This document shows, piece after piece, positions 43,420 to 54,204 of a DNA stretch of 64,000 bases. A model generated the notes under the pieces. The model was not told the origin of the DNA. It searched no databases and saw only the letters and a list, made by a program, of their open reading frames with translations. The first letter of the stretch is position 1, and the number at the start of each line of letters is the position of its first letter. Position numbers and translations under genes: made by a program. Origin of the DNA: Heterohyrax brucei (Eukaryota; Chordata; Mammalia; Hyracoidea; Procaviidae); NCBI GenBank assembly GCA_028571685.1, contig CM053141.1, positions 71,595,833 through 71,659,832 on the forward strand. Reading direction: 5' to 3'.

Positions 43420-44220
43420 TGTTACATGTAACCTCCAAGTAGCTAGTTAACAGTTAACAGAATGCAATTTTTACCTGCCCATCGAAGAAAGTGTGTTTCT
43501 TTTATCTTTTTAATAACAATTATTTAAATGTATTTTTGTATTTTCTGCTAAGAGTTCTATTAGTACTCACTAGAGAAGTCATTTCATCAATAAGCCATGC
43601 TACATAGGGAATGGGGATCTTTGTCATGGTTAAAGTGGTTCTGGTAGCTTGTGTGTGAGTCTTATTATATAAAATATATCCTATGGCAATGACTAAAGGA
43701 TGTATTTTGGTGAGTGCTTGCAGTATCACTGAACTAAGTTTCTAAAAGAAAAATGGAAAACACACAAGTCAAGTGTAAATTAGCAGAGACGGAGATATGC
43801 CAAAGATGGAGCTATAAACACCAATTTCGGGATGGTCCCTTAAGGGTATAACTTAGCTTAGAAATATGAAAAGTATCTAACATTCCTGAAACTATTGATT
43901 TAACTTTAAAATGTACAAAATGACAGCTTGCTTTAGAAATGAAATGAAATAATCTTTATGAAAGTGACTTTGTAAGCTGTAAAATGCTGTATACTTGCTG
44001 TTTGCCTCCTAACTCAGTGAGTTTTTATACTTTGAGAAAACTAATACTAATTTCTTCAAAGGACTTAAACAATAGATATACTTTTAAATATTAACTTTTA
44101 AGCAAGTAATTACAGATTTATAGAATTAAAACCTAAATACAAGTCCTTATTTACAAGGGTAATGACAACAGCAATCTTGAATATACCCCACTGCTATCTC
44201 TACATGGAAATACAGAGAAC
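43420..44220. other. No recognised feature
   Basis: AT-rich DNA with no named repeat or supported frame. Confidence 0.4.
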
Positions 44221-44224
44221 AATT

Positions 44225-44318
44225 TAGCAAGCTAGAGAGACTGGCAGAAGCATGAGTATGCCATTCTTTAGTTACATGACTTGGGAGTAATCATTTAACT
44301 TCTCTGAGGCTTGTTTAT
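44225..44318 (+). mobile_element. MIR SINE fragment
   Basis: 'tttagttacatgacttggga', 'gtaatcatttaacttctctg', 'aggcttgttta' match the MIR core. It is cut by the following L1 3' end. Confidence 0.55.
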
Positions 44319-44319
44319 A

Positions 44320-45010
44320 TATATTTTTTCCTTCTAAGCAGTAGTATCTATGTATTTTTTCATTATTGTATTTTAGGTAAAAGTTTATAGCTCAGGTTAA
44401 TTTCTCATGCAAAAATTTATATACATACTGTTATGTGACACTAGTTGCAATTCCCACAATGTGACAGCACTGTCCCTTTTCCACTCCAGGTTTCCTGTGT
44501 CTGTCCAACCAGCTCCTGCCTTCTCATCCTGATCCAGGGCTTGTGTACCTGCTTGAACTAAGAAGCACGCTGTTTATGAGCATTATCTTATAGTCAGTCC
44601 AGTTTAATCTTTGTCTGGAGAGTGGGCTTTGGGAATGGTTTCAGTTCCGGGTTAACAGAGTTCACCACCCACGGTTTCAGGGGTTCCTCCCATCACAGTT
44701 ACAATGCTAGGTCTAGCCTTTTTATGTAAGTTTGAATTCTGTTCCACACGTTCCCTGACTCTGTCAAGGACTCTGTGTTTTGATCCCTGTCAGAGTGGTC
44801 ATTGGTGGTAGCCTGGCACCATTTGTTTGTCTGGTCTCATGCTAATGGAGTTCTGCTTCATATGGCCGTTTTGTCTTTTAGGTTAATGTTTTTGTGTCTT
44901 TATTGTTCTTCATTCTCCTTTGCTTCAAGTGGGTTAAAACAAATTGATGGAACTTAGATGGCTGCTTGCAAGCTTTAAGATCTCAAACACCACTCTCCTA
45001 AACAGGATCC
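44320..45010 (-). mobile_element. Older L1 3' UTR
   Basis: The left end 'tttttcattattgtatttta' then 'ggtaaaagtttatagctcag' is the complement of an L1-like 3' end. The block 'tcattggtggtagcctggca' parallels 'tcactggtggtggccaggca' in L1 copy 2 (32467-32486), and 'gatggctgcttgcaagcttt' parallels 'gatggcagcttggcagcatt' (32629-32648). So this is a diverged relative carrying only 3' UTR sequence. Confidence 0.65.
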
Positions 45011-45017
45011 TGAATAT

Positions 45018-45513
45018 TGTCATAGACTGAATTGTGTCCTCCCCAAAATGTGTGTATCTGTTTAGCTGGGCCATGATTCCCAGTATTGTGTGGTTTGTCC
45101 ATACATTGTAAGTACTGCCTCTGTGAGGTTCATGAGGGAGAATGGGCAGCAGCTGTGTCAGTGAAGCAGAACTCAATCTATAAGCTTGGATGATGTTGGC
45201 AGCAATGTCTTTGGAAACAAAAGAAAGAAGTGGGCAGTGAGACAAAGGGACCTCACAGCACCAAGAAAGCAGTGCCAGGAGTAGAGCAAATCTTCTGGAC
45301 TTGGGGTCTCTGTGCCTGAGAAGCTCCTAGCTCAGAGGAAGTTTGATAACAAGGACTTTCCTCCAGAGCCAGCAGAGAAAGCCTTTCTCAGGAGCTGATG
45401 CCCCGACTTTGGATTTGTGGGAAAAGTAAGTTTCTGTGGGAATGTAAGTTTCTCTTTGTTAAAGCCATTCACTTGCGATATTTCTGTGATGGCGGCACTA
45501 GATGACTGAGACA
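45018..45513 (+). mobile_element. MaLR-type solo LTR
   Basis: 496 bp from TGTCATAGACTGAATTGTGT to 'ctagatgactgagaca', with canonical TG...CA ends. It is the plus-strand counterpart of the antisense LTRs at 13.9, 19.4, 48.8 and 60.6 kb. Internal landmarks: 'cctgagaagctcctagctca', 'gttaaagccattcacttgcg'. The flanking five bases do not match, so the duplication has decayed. No internal viral sequence adjoins it. Confidence 0.75.
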
Positions 45514-45651
45514 CCAATTGATCTAGCTGTCACCAAAAACATGGTACCCAGTCCTAGCTGCTTTGTCCTTCAAAGTGTTTCATTGTTATACCATTATTTG
45601 GAAGATTACATAAGACAGCAATACACTTAGTTTGTAGTACCAACACATACA

Positions 45652-45692
45652 GGGTGAGTTGGATCCGACTCAACGGCACTTGGCTGGCGTGG
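45652..45692 (+). repeat. Micro-insertion at MIR edge (copy 6)
   Basis: GGTGAGTTGGATCCGACTCA then ACGGCACTTGGCTGGCGTGG. The palindromic core GAGTTGGATCCGACTC has one mismatch. MIR sequence begins immediately after. Confidence 0.55.
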
Positions 45693-45905
45693 CATAGTTC
45701 TAAACATCTTAAAGATATTGATTCATTGAATTCTCACAATATCCCAAAAGGGTTAATAATACTTGATTCTTCATTATATAAAAGAGAAAACTGAGGCACA
45801 GAAAGGTTAAGCAAATTGCCTAGCATCAGATATGTAGTAAGTGGCAGAATCAGGTTTTCATTCATCAGAGTCTGTGTGCTTAATCATTCTACTATCCTAT
45901 CCCCT
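45693..45905 (-). mobile_element. MIR SINE (minus), well preserved
   Basis: 'gttctaaacatcttaaagat', 'gagaaaactgaggcacagaa', 'aggttaagcaaattgcctag', 'agtaagtggcagaatcaggt', 'ctgtgtgcttaatcattcta' follow the complete antisense MIR order. Confidence 0.85.
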
Positions 45906-46027
45906 GCAGGAAGAGTGTTTTCAATTAAGAAACTCAAGACTTTTATTTAAATTTATAGTACATGTATGCCTTTCTCATATACAAGATAACTTGAAATCTG
46001 CAAAAATATCTTTCCTAACAAGCAAAG

Positions 46028-46187
46028 AAAAGCCAAGCTAGTTGCCATGAAGTTGCTGACTCATGGTGCCTCTGTAGGATAGACTATAACTGCCCATGGA
46101 GTTTCCAAGGAGCACCTGGTGGATTTAAACTGTCAAGCTTTTTGGTTAGCAGCTGTCCCACTTACCCACTGCTCCACAAGGGCTTCC
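46028..46187 (-). mobile_element. AfroSINE copy (minus)
   Basis: 'ctagttgccatgaagttgct', 'actgcccatggagtttccaa', 'ggagcacctggtggatttaa', 'tttttggttagcagctgtcc', 'ctccacaagggcttcc'. Confidence 0.85.
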
Positions 46188-46454
46188 ATCTTCTCTAAAA
46201 TAGAGGCCTGTGAGGAGTCTAATTGTTGCATAATAATAAAGATGCAGTAAATGCACAGTATATATGCATTTTCAGACATTTATTCTTAGATGGTTATAAA
46301 CACAGACAAAAATGTATTTCTTTGATCAGATTAAGTACCAACTTTATGGTTATATATGCATATTCACAATTAGTCATTTTTCTAGGCAGTTCTATAGTAC
46401 TGTACAATTCAGTGATTTGAAGTAAAAATCACTTGAGTAAATTTTTTGTACATT

Positions 46455-46680
46455 TACAGAACTGTGCTGGAGCTATAAGATCTTATTAGCTATATGACTT
46501 TTGTTAAAAGTCTTCTAAATTCTCTGAACCGTGCCAAGAGCCAAGTGCCGTCGAGTCAGATCCGACCCTAGTTATATTCTAATATAGAAATGGGGAAATA
46601 CAATGCCTCCTGTGTCTGTAAGTGAAAATCGCATGAGAAAATTGGTGTAAATGTCTTCAGCAAAGTCTGAAGTGCTGTCT
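46455..46680 (+). mobile_element. MIR SINE split by a micro-insertion
   Basis: 'attagctatatgacttttgt', 'aaattctctgaacc' before the insert, and 'atagaaatggggaaatacaa', 'tgcctcctgtgtctgtaagt' after it. The two halves follow MIR order ('...acttctctgagcc' then 'tgtaaaatggggataataat'). Confidence 0.55.
46531..46570 (-). repeat. Micro-insertion inside MIR (copy 7)
   Basis: GTGCCAAGAGCCAAGTGCCG then TCGAGTCAGATCCGACCCTA. It interrupts a MIR core, so its presence is secondary. The core palindrome has two changes. Confidence 0.55.
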
Positions 46681-46689
46681 ATATCTAAC

Positions 46690-48840
46690 TGTCAGAGATC
46701 GTTATTAGTGTGAAGAGCATTCCAGGACATCATGTGATTGTTCATTCAAGTGCTTGGAGAGCTGGGATATGAAACCCACACTTCTCAGTCTCACACTTTG
46801 GCCTGTCACCCAATATATTGTCTCATGGGGGAATACCTGAGGCTTAGAACATCTTGCTTAACCAATGCCCGTGGTAGGTATGGGCTCATCGTGAGAGTTT
46901 CTGTGAGTCAGGTAAGGGCTGACCTAGTTGACTTGATGGTCCTCACTGTGAAAACTTAGAATTCTGAAACTGAACCAGGGGCTGTTCTTCCGCAACTTCA
47001 CTGAGTCTGCAAACAAAAACTTCAAGACTACTTTGCATAAAGGAAAAACATTATTTAGTGCTAGTGTTGTATAACAGAGGATTTGCAAAGAAAACCAAGC
47101 ACAGTCACCACCAGCATATTTTGCACAGGAAATCAAGAACTCTTTTTCATTTCAGCCATAAGAATTGATGTTGTTTATTTCCTTGTGCACATAGTTTGAG
47201 TCTGCAGGTAACCTAAGATCCTGAAGCCCACCCTTCATTCTGACCTCTCTGCCTTAAATCTCCGAACTTTCCTCCCACACTCCTGTCCTCTATTCAGTGT
47301 TCTTCCTCTTATTCTCCCTGGTCCCGTCTCCCAGTTCTCCCTCCTCTGCCCTGTTTGCTAATTACGCGTACTAGAACTGGCAACTCAAATTCTTCTGTTC
47401 TATTCCTCTGGCACCAAACAAGCGTTCCCTGAGGAAGTGGAGGGGCATACCAGGAGAGAGAAGGCAGGAGCCTCCTACTGGAAACGAAATATTTAGTATG
47501 GTGGAAAGAAGTTTCACTGCAAACAAGGGCAGGTAGCTTGCTCTTGGCTTCCTTTCTCAGCATGCCTTGTACTTTCTTCCTGGAGTCACACACACCCACA
47601 ACTCTTCCCTGAGTGTCCTCTGGTTTTCCTTCCACTTTCTCTGCTCCCTCCTTGTCCTCCCCCTCCTGCTGCCAGTTTTAGAATGGTTTCTGACCTCTTC
47701 ATCTAAAATGTTAGTTTGAGAAGCTCTCCCTTTGGCCTGGTCTGATTTGGCTCGGGTGCTTGTAATTGGAAGCCGGAGAACGGGGCAAGAGAGAAGTTGA
47801 GACTCCTGCTAGCCTTTGCCTTAGTTCACTGCTGGGCTGTCACTTTTTTCTCTGGAGTTTTCTAGCCTGATGTGAAAGTCATGTTCTGGAATAGAAATGT
47901 TCCCTCTTGGCCATTCTGTTCATTTCACATTCAAGAAAAGGTGTAATTGGGCTACTATTTATTTTACAAAGCTCTGCATGAATGACGTTTGTGGAATTAA
48001 GATTCTTTATTTGTCCTTATCACATGATTTCACACTGTCAGTTTCCTTCACTCTCCTTTGGGTAATATCATGTTAGTTCTTGGTGTGGTAAGAAAAAAAT
48101 CATTTCAGTTTTCAGACTAAAGTGTGCCTTTTCCCCCTTTTGTTGCATGATTCCTCATTATGTCCCCTCCCCGCTTCCCAAGACCACCCAAAATAATTTA
48201 TCCCTCTGTGGAGTGTTTACAACTTCCAAAATCTTGCACATCATAAATGAAAAATGGCTGGGTATTTGAACTTTTCAAGTACAAATCATCAACTGAGAGT
48301 TATTACGGTGTTGGGCTGTGATGAATGAAACTGTGTTTGTGACATAGCTGTTCCTATATATAAATTTGAAGGATTCCTGGCCCACTCATGCTGCAGCCTG
48401 AGTGATCGAGACTCCCCTGAGTGTTCTGATGCTACCACGTGTTGATTTCATTTGCATTTTCTGTAGGGCTTCAGTATTATCTGTGGCCATAACAATATGT
48501 TGAATCTTATACTCAAATTCGTGAGTTCTTGTCTCTGCTCACTTTTTCACAACTGCAGAAGGTGCTACTACAGATGATATTTAGATTTAGTGATAGGATT
48601 TGAAATTTGTAGCTTAAGCAAAGACCTTGGCAAATAAATTTCATGGAATATTGTAATTGGTTCAGCTACAGTTGAATGTGTACATAATTTTACTTCAATG
48701 AAGAAAATCAGTGCAAGCAAGGTGAATGAACCACAGATGACATGGCAGGTAGAGAATAATAAAAGCCATGTCTACATAAAAGGTAAATATATTCATTGGA
48801 GTACTTGGTACAGCCTCGTCACTACTTCTGTCAATAAACA
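46690..48840. other. Repeat-poor stretch; no recognised gene
   Basis: About 2.1 kb. The 47.2-47.7 kb part is pyrimidine-rich with a 108-residue antisense frame of no recognisable character. No promoter, exon or named repeat is supported. Confidence 0.4.
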
Positions 48841-48844
48841 TTCT

Positions 48845-49306
48845 GTCTCTGTCTTCTAGTGCTGCTTTAACAAAGAGAAATTTGTTCTGTCACAGTCCAG
48901 TAGGCTACAGTTCCAAATCTAGGAACTCAGCTCTAGGGTAAGACTTTCATTGCTGGCTTTGGAGGAAGGTCTTTGTTGTCAATTTTATCATGGACTGGGA
49001 GCTTCTCAGGCATAGGGATCCAGAGTCCAGAGGACACACTGTGCTTCTGCTACTGTTTTCTTGGTGGTATGCGGTCCAACACTGTCTGTTTGTTTCCCTT
49101 TCCTTTATATCCCAAGAGAACACCTGAAGGCACAAGGCAGTCTTCTACATTGAGTCCTGTCCCAGGACAACTACCACCCATCCTCCTCCCTCAGCATCAC
49201 AGAAGCAGGGTTTACAGTATAGGAATGTTATGCAATACCAGGAATCATGGCCTAACAAAATTGCTACATACATTGTTGGGGGGACAAAACTCAATCCGTG
49301 ATACCA
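48845..49306 (-). mobile_element. MaLR-type solo LTR (minus), uninterrupted
   Basis: From TGTCTCTGTCTTCTAGTGCT to 'aatccgtgatacca', 462 bp, with TG...CA ends. Flanking five bases are cattc and ctttc (4/5), compatible with a 5-bp LTR target duplication. Includes 'gtttccctttcctttatatc' and 'atcacagaagcagggtttac'. It serves as the internal reference for the split LTRs. Confidence 0.8.
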
Positions 49307-49389
49307 CTTTCACTAGGTTTTACAAACATGTCATGACACTAAGATGTCATGTAGAAAGTAGTAATACACTAATAATGCTTTAAAAAAGG

Positions 49390-49575
49390 CCAATTACTCT
49401 ATTATACCCCTATGAATGTGTGGGAGATGCTATTATTATTATTTTTCGTATTTAGGACTGAAGTTAGAAAGATTTTAGGTACCTTGCCTAAATCACAGAG
49501 TTCAAATCACAGATATCAGAATTTGAATGCTTTTCTCCCAGGGTACATATCCTGCAGCCAACCACCTTGTTGACT
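49390..49575 (-). mobile_element. MIR SINE (minus)
   Basis: 'gggagatgctattattatta', 'taccttgcctaaatcacaga', 'gttcaaatcacagatatcag', 'aatttgaatgcttttctccc' follow antisense MIR order. Confidence 0.6.
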
Positions 49576-49789
49576 TGGAGAAACACTCACCTTCACAGAC
49601 AGTTGAATCCTCTCACAGTGGAGGTTGTGTTAATTAACGTGTGAGGAGTTGAATGTCTTTTCCTTGTTTCCTTTCTTGTCCAATCCCCTTAAACTGGCTC
49701 TTTTAGGGAAGGATGGAATGATCATTACAGATCTGCCTTATGTTGCTTTTCCAGAACAAACTGGAATTTACCAGTCTCCCTTCTTATTG

Positions 49790-49829
49790 CCAAGCCAAGT
49801 GCCGTCGAGTCGGATCCGACTCATGGTGA
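49790..49829 (-). repeat. Micro-insertion with perfect 12-bp TSD (copy 8)
   Basis: A 40-bp block, CCAAGCCAAGTGCCGTCGAG followed by TCGGATCCGACTCATGGTGA. It is flanked by CCCTTCTTATTG at 49778-49789 and 49830-49841, an exact 12-bp direct repeat. The core GAGTCGGATCCGACTC is a perfect 16-bp palindrome. It is the cleanest copy in the window. Confidence 0.8.
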
Positions 49830-49841
49830 CCCTTCTTATTG

Positions 49842-52800
49842 CAGTCTTTCATTATTGTATTTTTAGTTCATATGCCAGTGATTCACAAGCAGATTTCCCT
49901 TCTCACTGAGGAGGAAAGTAAAAGACAGACAGAAAGCTCCAGTTTGTGATAGCAGTTAGTTTAGATAAGAATAATCAAAGCAATGATATAAATGAAGAGT
50001 GGTGAAACAACAGCACTATTTCAGTGTTCTGTTTATGTCAACTCTTAGGGCTTAAGGAAAGCCAAGAATTTTGGTTACGTGCTCCACTAATGTTTTCAGA
50101 GGAGAAACTGCAGTCTGTAATAATTCTAAAAGGTAGGATTTTTGTTGTATGAAACTTAGAAAATTGTTTGATTTTACCTGCAATTTTATGATTACTGATG
50201 GTGCTGGAGAAAAGTTGTAGAATCTTTAGTGTGAATGTAAGTAGCCAAGAGAATTATTGAGGCCAGATCAACTAATGGTTTCAAATTGTTCAGTTCAAGA
50301 TGACGGTCTCCATTTGACTGATTATATCAAAAAGATCTATGCTTAGCAATCTTTCCCGGTTAATTGCCTTATATTGTTTCACTCTATCTTGAGTGATATC
50401 GTCTGAGGTTACTTACACTGACAAAAGTTTCTTTTGTCTTTACTGCAAAAATTTAGATGACTTAGATATTTTCTGAACAGGCCGAGCAAATGATTTGCAG
50501 AGATGCAGGAGAATACACTGATGCTTTGCTACGTTATCTATCATCTGTCTAGGAAACAGCACCTTGTTTAGCATTCTTTGAATGTAGCATGCAATCCTTT
50601 TCTAACATAGAAGCAGTTGAAATTGGTCTATTTTGTTGAAAATTACTCCTGGAAGTGAGGGCATTAACCTACTCTGAAACTATAAGGTCAAGGTGTCGAG
50701 GTGAAATTCTAATTAGCATCATGCCAAAACTGCAAGTGGCTATACCATCATTTGAAAGATAAACAAGTAGAAATAAATTCAACTGGGGGCTCCATGTTAC
50801 TGCTCTGTCCTGCACATGCTGTAGGACTAGAACATTTTTGTATTCATTCCTCTTGGAAGTTTCATTAATAAATACAGAAGAGTAATGATTTTAGAGTTTA
50901 AATAATCTGGTTTAAATTGTAACTTTGCCACTATCTCTAAGCCTCTAATCAATGTTTTTAATTTAGTTCTTGTCAGTTACCTGTTTTCACTTTTTTCTCT
51001 TCCATATAATGGACTCAATAGCAGCATTACTCTTGTGCAATGGCTGAGAAGGTAATAAAGTAATGTTCATAAATTGTTTATACAATTGTTCATATGTAGG
51101 AAGTGGTATTTAAAATGTTGTATGTCTTCTTCTATCATCACTATCAGAATTAATAAACTCCATTGAATATTTATGTCTTATATAATTATTTTGGATATTA
51201 GGATACATTACACTCTCGGACAGGTTCAGAGAAAGTGATCTGTGAACCTTAATGAGAACTTCCAAGTTACATGAAGGAAGGCAATCCAAACTGTTGTAAA
51301 TTTACCCTAATTGGTAAAAAGTCTCCACCAAATGACTCTCAGGTCTTCACTTGATGCCTAAGTAGACCCACGTCTGGGGAGGAGAAGGGCCAGGCGGAGA
51401 GAATAAGTATGTCTGAGAGGATGGGCCAGCCTCTCAGGAATTGTTCTGGGCTGGTTCCGCTTTGCTTTGCTTTGCTGTGATATCTTTGCTCAATATGACT
51501 TTATCTGCCTCAGCTCCATACTTACAGAGTTTTTCGCTTCGCTTGCATGTCTAACATTTGGATATTACAGCATTGATTAACCAACAACTAGCATCGTTTT
51601 CCCAGCATTAACCTCTCTAGGACCAAACATCCTCCAGTTTTACAGACTTATGGAGTAAGTGGTCTCCCTCCCTGGATCACTGCACTACGTGGGGCCTACT
51701 CTGGCAGGAGGAGAGAGATAAGAGTTATGCTCAGAAGTAGGCAAAGTGGTCAGTGTCTGGAACTATCTGCTCCTGAAGATCTCTCCGGAGGGATGCATTG
51801 CTTACTAACAGCCTAGGAGGGCAGATCTCCCAGGGTAGTTGGCTTCAATATCTCAGCCACTGATGCTATTTTTAGATACTTAATATAAATGCTCACATTC
51901 TGGGTGGCCCTTCTTTCAGAGTTGGGAAAACCCTTCCATGTGGGTGGTCTAGGGGGTGGGGGTGTTCCGCTTTAGGATGGGAAACGTGTCAGTCCATATT
52001 TCTATCAGAAATTCACTTTGTTCCACTCTCTCATCAAGTTGGAACTGGGCCCTGTATTTGTCGCTCTGACATTTCAGGCTCTAGGCAGCCGTGAGGACTG
52101 AAGGTCCATCTGAGACATGGACATAGATTTGCTGCAGTGCAGTGTCAAAGAAAGGACAAAGCTCCTTTTAATAATTTGTGTTTTTTTTTTCCTTTTGGCT
52201 GGCTTGGCTTTATCTGCCTACCCAAATGGGCCATGAATATAATTTCCTGACAGCTCACATGGAGCCATAATCCAGCAGGAATGATTTCAATTCATATTTG
52301 GTCCGCTGGATGCACGTGATATTTTATATTGTGCATTTCAAATGCATGGGGCTGATGATCATACTGAATAGGTGTAATGAAGTGAAATAAATTTCAGCGG
52401 TACAGGGAAGGTAACAGTCAGAACAGCTGTCTTAATTCAATCATTCTCCTCTGTTTTCATCTTTCTGGGGGGTTTCAGGCAGGAGTATAATGAGCTAACC
52501 GGTTACTTGATTGACTGGTAGGAGTGTTTCTAGCCATCACAACTAGTAGCTTTCAAATCCTTTGCCAAGTGTTAGCAGAGCCTTGTTAACATTCCAAATA
52601 ACTCTGCAACTGAACAAACTCTTACACAAAGCAGTTTTATGTAGAAACTGGCATGAATAGTATAATAGAGCTAGGATTTTTTATAAAGAATGAAGACATT
52701 TTAACATTTTTCCATAAAGAATAAAGATATTTTAAAATTGATCTAGAGGCAGGGCTAACATGTCTCAGTATACATCTACTGTCGTGGAGTAATTATGTTT

Positions 52801-53130
52801 TGACTTTCAGAAGTACTTGGATTTAGACGGTTGATTTTATAGTCATCTTCATAATGAAGTACACGGAAACTTGGAGTCTGAGAACTGCATACACAATCTT
52901 AATGCAAATGGTGAAGTACACATACAAGATGTATACCTGTCAGCAAGTACAGCTACAATCTCATGAATGCTATTAAAAGTTCTATGGTAATAAGTGCTCT
53001 TTTTTCTTATATGTCTAGTCTCTGAGTAACTAATTATGTTCTTTGTGCAAAGTTACAGGTAATCATAGACTGGAATATTTACTTACACTCGGTCTCATTT
53101 TAGTGAAAAAGTTGAGTGGTAGAAAAGGAA
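49842..53130. other. Longest repeat-poor stretch; no recognised gene
   Basis: About 3.3 kb with almost no recognisable young repeat; only a weak MIR at ~50885-51110. There is no long frame. Composition is mixed, with no CpG-island-like block. It may contain conserved noncoding sequence, but that cannot be judged from one species. Confidence 0.4.
50885..51110 (+). mobile_element. Possible MIR fragment
   Basis: 'aataatctggtttaaattgt', 'aactttgccactatctctaa', 'cttccatataatggactcaa' and 'gagaaggtaataaagtaatg' loosely follow MIR order. Confidence 0.4.
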
Positions 53131-53134
53131 AATA

Positions 53135-53515
53135 GAAGAATTTATACATTAGAACTGTGATGTTGGTGAAGAATATTGAATATATTGTTGATTCCCCAAA
53201 TAGCAAGCAAATCAGTCTTAGAAGAAATAAAGCCAGAATGTTCCTTAGAAGTGAAGATGCTAACACTTTATTTTTCTTAAGTTGCACATGCCATCAAGAA
53301 AAACAAATAGTTAGGAAAGGACATTATGTTATAGGGTCGTGAAGGTGAGTGAATCCCTCAGTGAGATGGATCAACAGCCTCAATGATGGACCCCACGTGC
53401 TGAAGACCTTGGAGACGATGCAGGGCTGTGCAGCAATTCATTCTCTTGTAGACAAAGTTCCTGTGAGTCAGAGTCAACTCAGTGGCAACTAAAAACTCAG
53501 TGGCAAATAAAAATG
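53135..53515 (+). mobile_element. RTE LINE 3' end (5'-truncated)
   Basis: 'gatgttggtgaagaatattg', 'aagcaaatcagtcttagaag', 'ccagaatgttccttagaagt', 'gacgatgcagggctgtgcag', 'gagtcagagtcaactcagtg'. The final ~20 bp ('ctcagtggcaactaaaaact') are imperfectly repeated once ('ctcagtggcaaataaaaa'). Confidence 0.75.
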
Positions 53516-53519
53516 TAGA

Positions 53520-54030
53520 GTATAACAAGGGGTAGGGAAATATAAATGAGGAAAATAGGCCAGAGATGGAAGTAAGATTAGCAAGAGACAGTCATGGGAA
53601 TTATTACTTCAGATGCAAGCTTTGAAGTCTTATTGCTACAGGTCAGAATTTTGTCTTTGAGTTACCTGAAAGCTAGTGAAAAGAAACAAAATCAATTACA
53701 CGATCCATGATATCCTTAAACGAAGAAAGCAAAACATTCAGAGGCATCACATATAAACTGGTAGGGATATGAGAAGCATTTATGGTGTTCAGTACCAGTA
53801 TTAAGTACAACTGCAAATTATGTTAAATGTGCTCAGGAGTCTCCACTTACATTTATTGTCCTCCTTCTTCTTTCGGCAGACCTACCATGTGGTAATTTCC
53901 TTTAGTTTGATCCCCAGATTTCAACCTTTTCTTTATTTCCTTGCAAATCTTGTCATCTGGCCACCATTTATGCCAGAATGCAAGAGCCAACTTCCCTATT
54001 TTTCTTATTCTTTATATATATTAACATAAC
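53520..54030. other. No recognised feature
   Basis: Mixed AT-rich DNA; nothing supported. Confidence 0.4.
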
Positions 54031-54034
54031 AAAC

Positions 54035-54200
54035 AAACAAACCGACTAGTTAGTTCTGGACTCCTGACAACTCTATGCATTACAGAGTACAACTGTCCTC
54101 TGAAAGGCTGCCTTGACTATAATCTATAGTGAGGCAGTTACTAGGCTTTTCCTCAGCTGCATTACTGGATGGGTTTGAACCACTAAGCTTTATGTAGCTG
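54035..54200 (-). mobile_element. AfroSINE-like copy (minus), diverged
   Basis: An A/C-rich 'acaaacaaacaaaccgacta' start, 'ttacagagtacaactgtcct', then 'ttcctcagctgcattactgg', 'atgggtttgaaccactaagc'. Order fits the SINE, but many positions differ. Confidence 0.55.
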
Positions 54201-54204
54201 ATGG

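Noticed and set aside
47309..47635. 108-residue minus-strand frame
   Set aside because: No recognisable motif, no splice context, pyrimidine-rich DNA. Treated as a chance frame.
52190..52212. Possible further micro-insertion ('ttttggctggcttggcttta')
   Set aside because: Only ~14 bp match the tail, no palindromic core and no flanking repeat; could be chance.
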